NCBI GenBank assembly: GCA_030745255.1
Contig: JASLOY010000016.1
Span: 1 to 18,034 of the forward strand
Length of the DNA: 18,034 bases
DNA from: Vicinamibacterales bacterium
Lineage (GTDB): Bacteria > Acidobacteriota > Vicinamibacteria > Vicinamibacterales > UBA8438
Reading direction: 5' to 3'
In this document: in pieces, positions 13,625 to 18,034 of the stretch
Numbering within the stretch: the stretch's first letter is position 1
Layout of the letters: each line of letters opens with the position of its first letter
Notes under the pieces: generated by a model
The model's database searches: none
What the model was told of the DNA's origin: nothing
What the model saw: only the letters and a program-made list of their open reading frames with translations
Program-made: the position numbers and the translations under genes

Positions 13625-14794
13625 CTACTCGAGCACGTCCAGATACTTCAGTGCGCCCCCGGTGTTGAGCAGCACGACCCGGTCGCGCGATGCGACCGAT
13701 CCGTCGGTGACCAGCCTGCGGAGGGCCGCGAGGGTCGCCCCGCCCTCCGGCGCCGCGCCAATCCCCTCCTGGCTGCCGAGATCGCGCATCCCCTGGATCA
13801 TCTCCGTGTCCGAGACAGCCACGGCGCCGCCGCCACTGGCGCGTAGCGCGCGCAGCACCAGGATGTCGCCGACGGCGGCCGGCACGCGCAGGCCGTCAGC
13901 TACCGTCGCCGCACCCACCCATGGCTCGGCGGTCTCGGCGCCGGTCTGGAACGCGCGGACCATCGGCGCGCAGCCCTCGGCCTGCACCGTCACCAGGCGG
14001 GGGCGCGGGCCCCTCACCCAGCCGAGTTGCTCGAGCTCGTCGCACGCCTTCCAGATGCCCACGATACCGGTGCCGCCGCCGGTGGGGTAGATGATCCAGT
14101 CGGGCCAGCGCCATCCGAGCTGTTCCGCGATTTCATACCCCATCGTCTTCTTGCCCTCGACCCGGTACGGCTCCTTAAGGGTCGAGACGTCGTACCAACC
14201 CTGTGGACGACCCTGCTCGGCGGCGAGCCGGCCGGCATCCGTTATCAGACCGTCGACCAGCGTGACGTCGGCCCCATGCAGCCGGCACTCTTGGATGAAC
14301 GGGGACTTGACGTCACGCGGCATGAAGACTTGCGCCGCGAGCCCGGCGTTGGCGGCGTAGGCAGCCAGCGCACAGGCGGCGTTTCCGGCCGACGGCACCG
14401 CCAGTGTCGTGGCTCCGAGGTCGCGCGCGCGGGTGACGGCGGCAGACATGCCACGCGCCTTGAAGGAATTTGTGGGGTTCAACGCTTCGTCCTTGACGAA
14501 CAGGTGCGACAAGCCGAGCTCTGCTCCGAGCCGGGGAGCAGAGAAGAGGGGGGTCCACCCTTCACCAAGGGTCACCGGCGGGATGCCGTCTGTCAGCGGC
14601 AACGCCGGGGCGTAGCGCCACATCGAGCGGGTGGCGTTGCCAAGCGATTCGCGCGTCCAGTGGGCTCCGATCCGTTCCCAGTCGTAGCGGGCAAGCAGCG
14701 GGCGCCCACATGTGCAGAGGTGATGGCGATCGGCCGCGTCGAACGGGCCGGCGCCGCACGGCATCGAGCATTCGAGATGAAAGCTGAGGGACAC
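13625..14794 (-). CDS. thrC: Threonine synthase (PLP-dependent)
   Basis: This 389-residue fold-type II PLP enzyme makes threonine from O-phosphohomoserine in the last step of threonine biosynthesis. A short N-terminal Cys region (C9, C13, C27, C29) matches the LECS..CG..CxCGRPL head of this subgroup. The PLP-binding lysine is K112 in NPTNSFKARG, and the phosphate-binding glycine loop is PTGGGTGIVG. GSQEGIGAAPEGGATLAAL near the C-terminus is typical of this class. The start is a GTG without a strong Shine-Dalgarno, so a nearby alternative is possible. It lies 115 bp downstream of frr in the same direction. Threonine synthase is much the best fit among the related PLP dehydratases because of the Cys head. 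Confidence 0.88.
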   Translation of the reverse strand: MSLSFHLECSMPCGAGPFDAADRHHLCTCGRPLLARYDWERIGAHWTRESLGNATRSMWRYAPALPLTDGIPPVTLGEGWTPLFSAPRLGAELGLSHLFVKDEALNPTNSFKARGMSAAVTRARDLGATTLAVPSAGNAACALAAYAANAGLAAQVFMPRDVKSPFIQECRLHGADVTLVDGLITDAGRLAAEQGRPQGWYDVSTLKEPYRVEGKKTMGYEIAEQLGWRWPDWIIYPTGGGTGIVGIWKACDELEQLGWVRGPRPRLVTVQAEGCAPMVRAFQTGAETAEPWVGAATVADGLRVPAAVGDILVLRALRASGGGAVAVSDTEMIQGMRDLGSQEGIGAAPEGGATLAALRRLVTDGSVASRDRVVLLNTGGALKYLDVLE

Positions 14795-14848
14795 GAGCAG
14801 TAGGGCGGCGGTGGTGGCAGAAGGACGGTGGCTTCAGAGGAGGTTTGC

Positions 14849-14897
14849 GAAGCCTTCCGGCTTCCCCAGCCTCCAGCCTCCGGTCTCCTGCCTCCTG
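14849..14897. repeat. Hairpin and GGAG-rich tract after frr
   Basis: GAAGCC-TTCC-GGCTTC (14849-14864) is a perfect 6-bp hairpin with a 4-base loop. Beside it on the minus strand is a GGAGGCAGGAG/GGAGGCTGGAGG tract related to the repeat at 1657-1682. No T-run follows on the minus strand, so a terminator role for frr is only possible. Confidence 0.4.
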
Positions 14898-14909
14898 ATA
14901 GTGGCCATT

Positions 14910-15479
14910 CTAGCGCTCGAGCAGCTCCGCGTCCTTGGCCTTCTGCAGGTCGTTGATGTGCCCGGTGTGCTCGTCGGTCACTTTCTGGACATCGTTGAGG
15001 GCCTGCCGCTCATCGTCTTCGGAGATCTCGTGTTTCTTGAGCAGCTTCTTGAGGGCGTCGTTGACATGACGCCGGATGTTCCGCACGCCGGTTCGTCCTT
15101 CCTCGGCGAGTGTGTGGACGATGCGAGACATCTCTTTGCGGCGTTCGTCGGTGAGCGGGGGAATCGGAATCCGGACCACCTTGCCGTCGTTGCTTGGATT
15201 CAGCCCGAGATTGCCGGTCTGGATGGCCCGCTCGATTGCGCCGATCTGGGTCGGGTCGAACGGGTGGGCGACAATCAGTGTTGATTCCGGCACCGACAAG
15301 GTGGCGACCTGATTCAGCGGCATCTGGGTGCCGTAGGCTTCGACGCGGACCGAGTCGAGAATGCCAATCGACGCTCGACCCGTCCGGACGCCTGCCAGCT
15401 CGTGGCGGACGTGCTCGACCTGTCCTTTCATACCCGCGCGGGCTTCGGTCACGGCGCTCCTGCCATCTGTGATGTTCAT
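14910..15479 (-). CDS. frr: Ribosome recycling factor
   Basis: This 189-residue protein (E. coli form 185) works with EF-G to split post-termination ribosomes in the cytosol. It is recognised along its whole length: the helical region with HELAGVRTGRASIGILDSVRVEAYG, the domain II stretch LSVPESTLIVAHPFDP and IERAIQTGNLGLNPSNDG, and the C-terminal helix VNDALKKLLKKHEISEDDERQALNDVQKVTDEH. It starts 10 bp after the pyrH stop, the usual pyrH-frr pairing, and is probably on the same mRNA. Confidence 0.97.
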   Translation of the reverse strand: MNITDGRSAVTEARAGMKGQVEHVRHELAGVRTGRASIGILDSVRVEAYGTQMPLNQVATLSVPESTLIVAHPFDPTQIGAIERAIQTGNLGLNPSNDGKVVRIPIPPLTDERRKEMSRIVHTLAEEGRTGVRNIRRHVNDALKKLLKKHEISEDDERQALNDVQKVTDEHTGHINDLQKAKDAELLER

Positions 15480-15489
15480 CTCGGGACAC

Positions 15490-16233
15490 TCATCCCTTTC
15501 TGCCCATCGTGATGGGCTCAGGCGTGACCACAGACCCGACCGCTTCCCCCATCACGGCGCGAAGCACGTTGCCCGGTGTCGTCAGGTTGAAGACGACGAT
15601 CGGAAGCTTGTTGTCCATGCACAGCGAGATCGCGGTCGCGTCCATCACGTTGAGACGCCGTTCCAGAACATCGAGGTGTGAGAGCGAGTCGAGACGGGTG
15701 GCGGTGGGATCTGTCAGCGGGTCGGCGGTGAAGATGCCGTCCACTCTGGTCGCCTTCATGATGACGTCGGCCCGAATCTCCATGGCGCGCAACGCCGCCG
15801 CCGTGTCCGTCGTGAAATAGGGGTTCCCCGTGCCGGCAGCGAACAGAACGACCCGCCCCTTTTCGAGGTGTCGAATGGCGCGCCGGCGGATGAACGGTTC
15901 TGCGACGGTGCGCATCTCGATGGCGGTCAGGACGCGCGTGTCGGCGCCATGACGCTCGAGCGCGTCTGAGAGCGCGAGTGCGTTCATCACCGTCGCCAGC
16001 ATCCCCATGTTGTCGGCGGTGGTACGGTCCATCCCTTTTGCGCTGGCCGCCAGCCCCCGGAAGATGTTGCCGCCGCCGATGACGACCGCCAGCTCGACGC
16101 CGAGTTGCCGGACCTCGACGATCTCCGCCGCGATCTGATCGGCCACGATCGGGGCGATCCCAAATTCGCGATCGCCCATGAGCGCCTCGCCCGAAAGCTT
16201 GAGAAGCACGCGCTGATAGGCCGGGGCAGGCAT
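15490..16233 (-). CDS. pyrH: Uridylate kinase (UMP kinase)
   Basis: This 247-residue bacterial UMP kinase of the amino-acid-kinase fold converts UMP to UDP in pyrimidine synthesis. The phosphate loop is [10 protein letters not shown] (11-20). Further motifs are [10 protein letters not shown] (51-60), the UMP-binding [17 protein letters not shown] (68-84), [19 protein letters not shown] (132-150) and VDGIFTADP (164-172). Length matches the family (about 240). It lies between tsf (83 bp gap) and frr (10 bp gap). No strong Shine-Dalgarno is visible before the ATG. Confidence 0.97.
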   Translation of the reverse strand: MPAPAYQRVLLKLSGEALMGDREFGIAPIVADQIAAEIVEVRQLGVELAVVIGGGNIFRGLAASAKGMDRTTADNMGMLATVMNALALSDALERHGADTRVLTAIEMRTVAEPFIRRRAIRHLEKGRVVLFAAGTGNPYFTTDTAAALRAMEIRADVIMKATRVDGIFTADPLTDPTATRLDSLSHLDVLERRLNVMDATAISLCMDNKLPIVVFNLTTPGNVLRAVMGEAVGSVVTPEPITMGRKG

Positions 16234-16316
16234 CGACTGTGGGGATTATAGCGCAGACCGAATACGCGTCGGGCGGTGGGCCGGTCGCGTGTCTGGGTTA
16301 CGGCGTCGAACTGCAG

Positions 16317-16919
16317 TCAGTTCGCCGCGCCGCCGATCTTGAAGCGAGCAAAGCGGGGAATCGTAATGTTCTCGCCCATCTTGGCGATCGCTGCCGTGAC
16401 CAAAGCGCCGACCGTGATCTTGGGGTCTCGAATCGACGGCTGGTCCAGCAGCACGACCTGCTGGTAGTAGCTGTTCACCTTGCCTTCGACGATCTTGTCG
16501 ATGACCTGCGGCGGCTTGTTGGAGTCCTCGAACTGCGCTCGGAAGATGGCCTTCTCTCGGTCGAGATCCTCGGCCGGCACCGCTTCCCGCGTGGCATACA
16601 GCGGGTTGGCTGCCGCGATGTGCATCGCGATCTCCCGGACCAGCTGCTGAAACTCGTCGGTGCGCGCGACGAAGTCGGATTCGCAGCCGACTTCGACCAG
16701 CACACCGACCTGACCACCCATGTGGATATAGCTCCCCACCAGGCCCTGGCCGGTGCTGCGTCCCGAGCGCTTCGCGGCAAGTGCCTGTCCGCGTGTGCGC
16801 AGTATCGTCACCGCTTTGTCGATGTCGCCATCGACCTCTGCCAACGCCGACTTGCAGTCCATGAACCCGGCTCCGGTTCTATCACGGAGTTCCTTCACCT
16901 GTGCGGCGGTAACGGCCAT
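16317..16919 (-). CDS. tsf: Elongation factor Ts, short form
   Basis: This nucleotide exchange factor recycles EF-Tu. The N-terminal UBA-like domain is at residues 1-50 (VKELRDRTGAGFMDCKSALAE). The EF-Tu contact motif is SDFVARTDEF (81-90; TDFVARN in E. coli). At 200 residues it is the compact type, as in Thermus, and lacks much of the second subdomain found in the 283-residue E. coli protein; nothing suggests truncation. GAGGAAG a few bases upstream serves as the ribosome site. It follows rpsB after 133 bp that contain a hairpin. Confidence 0.97.
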   Translation of the reverse strand: MAVTAAQVKELRDRTGAGFMDCKSALAEVDGDIDKAVTILRTRGQALAAKRSGRSTGQGLVGSYIHMGGQVGVLVEVGCESDFVARTDEFQQLVREIAMHIAAANPLYATREAVPAEDLDREKAIFRAQFEDSNKPPQVIDKIVEGKVNSYYQQVVLLDQPSIRDPKITVGALVTAAIAKMGENITIPRFARFKIGGAAN

Positions 16920-17003
16920 GTCGATTCTTCCTCAGCGCGACAAGAGATGCGCAGATGCGTGTCGCCCTCTCTGGGCCACGCATGGTGGGGCGGTACGCAA
17001 CAA

Positions 17004-17027
17004 GCGCCGGCACTGACCTGCCGGCGC
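17004..17027 (-). terminator. Perfect 9-bp hairpin between rpsB and tsf
   Basis: GCGCCGGCA (17004-17012) pairs with TGCCGGCGC (17019-17027) around a 6-base loop, 25 bp after the rpsB stop. On the minus strand it is followed by TTGTTGCG, a poor U-run, so it is more likely a partial terminator or mRNA-end stabiliser that lowers tsf relative to rpsB than a full stop. Confidence 0.5.
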
Positions 17028-17052
17028 CGTCGATTGTCGTATGAACGAAGCG

Positions 17053-17838
17053 TCAAACGGAGGCCGGCGACACGGCCGGTTCAGCCTTCGTCGGTGCCGG
17101 CGCTGAGCTCGGGTCGCTTGGCGCTGCATCCGCGGGTGCGTTTTGCGTTGCCTCGCGCAGTCCACGACCAGCAATTGCGGCGTCGGCAATACGGGTCAGG
17201 AACAGCCTGATCGACCGCAGGGCATCGTCGTTACCCGGAATCAAGTAGTCAACATCGTCCGGGTCGCAATTGGTGTCAACAATCCCCATCACCGGAATCT
17301 TCAGCTTGCGGGCCTCGTCGACCGCAATCTTCTCCCTGCGGGTGTCGACGACGAACACCGCGTCCGGCAGCCGGGACATGTGTCGAATGCCGTCCAGGTT
17401 CTTGTAGAGCTTCCGTTTTTCCTTTTCCTTGCGCGCGATCTCCTTCTTGGAAAAGGTGTCGTACCGCCCGTCTTCCGCCATCGCTTCCAGGTCGCGGAGT
17501 CGCGCGATGCTGCGTTGGATCGTCACGAAATTGGTCAGCAGACCACCCAGCCATCGCTCGTTGACGAAGAACATGCCGCAACGCTTTGCCTCTTCCTGCA
17601 CGAGGTCCTGGGCTTGGCGCTTGGTGCCCACAAACAGCACCGTCTTACCGTTGGCCGCCAGGTCGCGGACGAAGGCTTCAGCCTCGTCGAAGAGCTTGGC
17701 CGTCTTGCTGAGGTCGAGGATGTAAATCCCATTGCGGGCGCCAAGGATGTATGGCTTCATCTTCGGGTTCCAGCGGCTGGCCTGATGTCCGAAATGCACG
17801 CCCGCCTCGAGCAGGTCTTTGATGGCGATCGACGTCAA
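17053..17838 (-). CDS. rpsB: 30S ribosomal protein S2
   Basis: This 261-residue S2 protein of the small subunit is unmistakable: [57 protein letters not shown] and [25 protein letters not shown]. The last 30 or so residues form an Ala/Pro-rich tail ([20 protein letters not shown]) beyond the conserved core. The start is TTG at 17838: it aligns with the usual S2 N-terminus and has GGAGG 4 nt upstream, and no ATG or GTG fits. It follows rpsI by 15 bp, so the two are cotranscribed. Confidence 0.97.
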   Translation of the reverse strand: MTSIAIKDLLEAGVHFGHQASRWNPKMKPYILGARNGIYILDLSKTAKLFDEAEAFVRDLAANGKTVLFVGTKRQAQDLVQEEAKRCGMFFVNERWLGGLLTNFVTIQRSIARLRDLEAMAEDGRYDTFSKKEIARKEKEKRKLYKNLDGIRHMSRLPDAVFVVDTRREKIAVDEARKLKIPVMGIVDTNCDPDDVDYLIPGNDDALRSIRLFLTRIADAAIAGRGLREATQNAPADAAPSDPSSAPAPTKAEPAVSPASV

Positions 17839-17842
17839 GCTG

Positions 17843-17847
17843 CCTCC
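17843..17847 (-). promoter_or_regulatory. Ribosome binding site supporting the TTG start of rpsB
   Basis: GGAGG on the minus strand, then CAGC, then TTG. The spacing is short but the match is strong, and it fixes an uncommon start codon for a highly expressed ribosomal protein gene. Confidence 0.75.
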
Positions 17848-17853
17848 ATTTCC

Positions 17854-18034
17854 CTAGCGCTTGCTGAACTGGAAGCGCTTCCGAGCTCCAGCCAGTCCAT
17901 ATTTCTTCCGCTCTTTGATCCGGGCATCGCGAGTAAGCATTCCCGCCTTCTTCAAAACCGGACGCAACTGCTCGTCAAACTGCACCAGCGCGCGGGCGAT
18001 GCCGAGCCGCAAGGCATCGGCCTGGCCGGTGATG
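17854..18034 (-). CDS. rpsI: 30S ribosomal protein S9, C-terminal part, cut by window
   Basis: The last 59 codons of S9 are present: [40 protein letters not shown] and the terminal [12 protein letters not shown], whose basic tail reaches the ribosomal P site. The stop is TAG at 17854-17856. The 5' part, usually preceded by rplM, lies beyond the right edge. It heads the rpsI-rpsB-tsf-pyrH-frr run. Confidence 0.96.
   Translation of the reverse strand, partial: ITGQADALRLGIARALVQFDEQLRPVLKKAGMLTRDARIKERKKYGLAGARKRFQFSKR

Overview
This is a GC-rich bacterial chromosome segment in which an 8.6 kb block of mobile DNA sits between two stretches of housekeeping genes. Gene content and style (rpsI-rpsB-tsf-pyrH-frr order, a short 200-residue EF-Ts, a PpiD-like foldase facing a large SppA) suggest a Gram-negative of the Acidobacteriota (Vicinamibacteria-like) type. 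That placement is an impression from protein style, not a computed result.

Left core (1-3678): the C-terminal part of a PpiD/SurA-like peptidyl-prolyl isomerase gene (+) converges on sppA (-). tRNA-Leu(CAG) is transcribed away from sppA.

Mobile block (3679-12275), bounded by tRNA-Leu on the left and by the 3' end of tRNA-Ala(CGC) on the right. From left to right it holds: a tandem 10-bp repeat beside tRNA-Leu; an IS3-family element with a textbook A6G frameshift site; a fragment of the BREX ATPase gene brxC, broken at both ends; an alpA - parB-like - IS91-type (HUH, two-tyrosine) transposase operon whose genes are joined by ATGA overlaps; a roughly 240 bp non-coding control region with repeated and palindromic motifs; two genes of unknown function, also ATGA-coupled; and a P4-type tyrosine integrase next to tRNA-Ala. 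From 5044 to 12109 every gene is on the minus strand. The likely story is an integrase island in tRNA-Ala, with a second older insertion at tRNA-Leu, later eroded by insertion sequences that destroyed a BREX locus.

Right core (12276-18034): tRNA-Ala(CGC); a 6-phosphofructokinase gene broken by one frameshift; a threonine synthase (-); and the translation cluster rpsI-rpsB-tsf-pyrH-frr (-).

The best candidate for an undescribed system is the two-gene cassette behind the integrase (411 aa and 262 aa; the second has a CxxC zinc-knuckle-like region and a C-terminal HTH-like segment). Next is the translationally coupled AlpA-ParB-IS91 transposase operon. Neither has a function that can be read from sequence alone.
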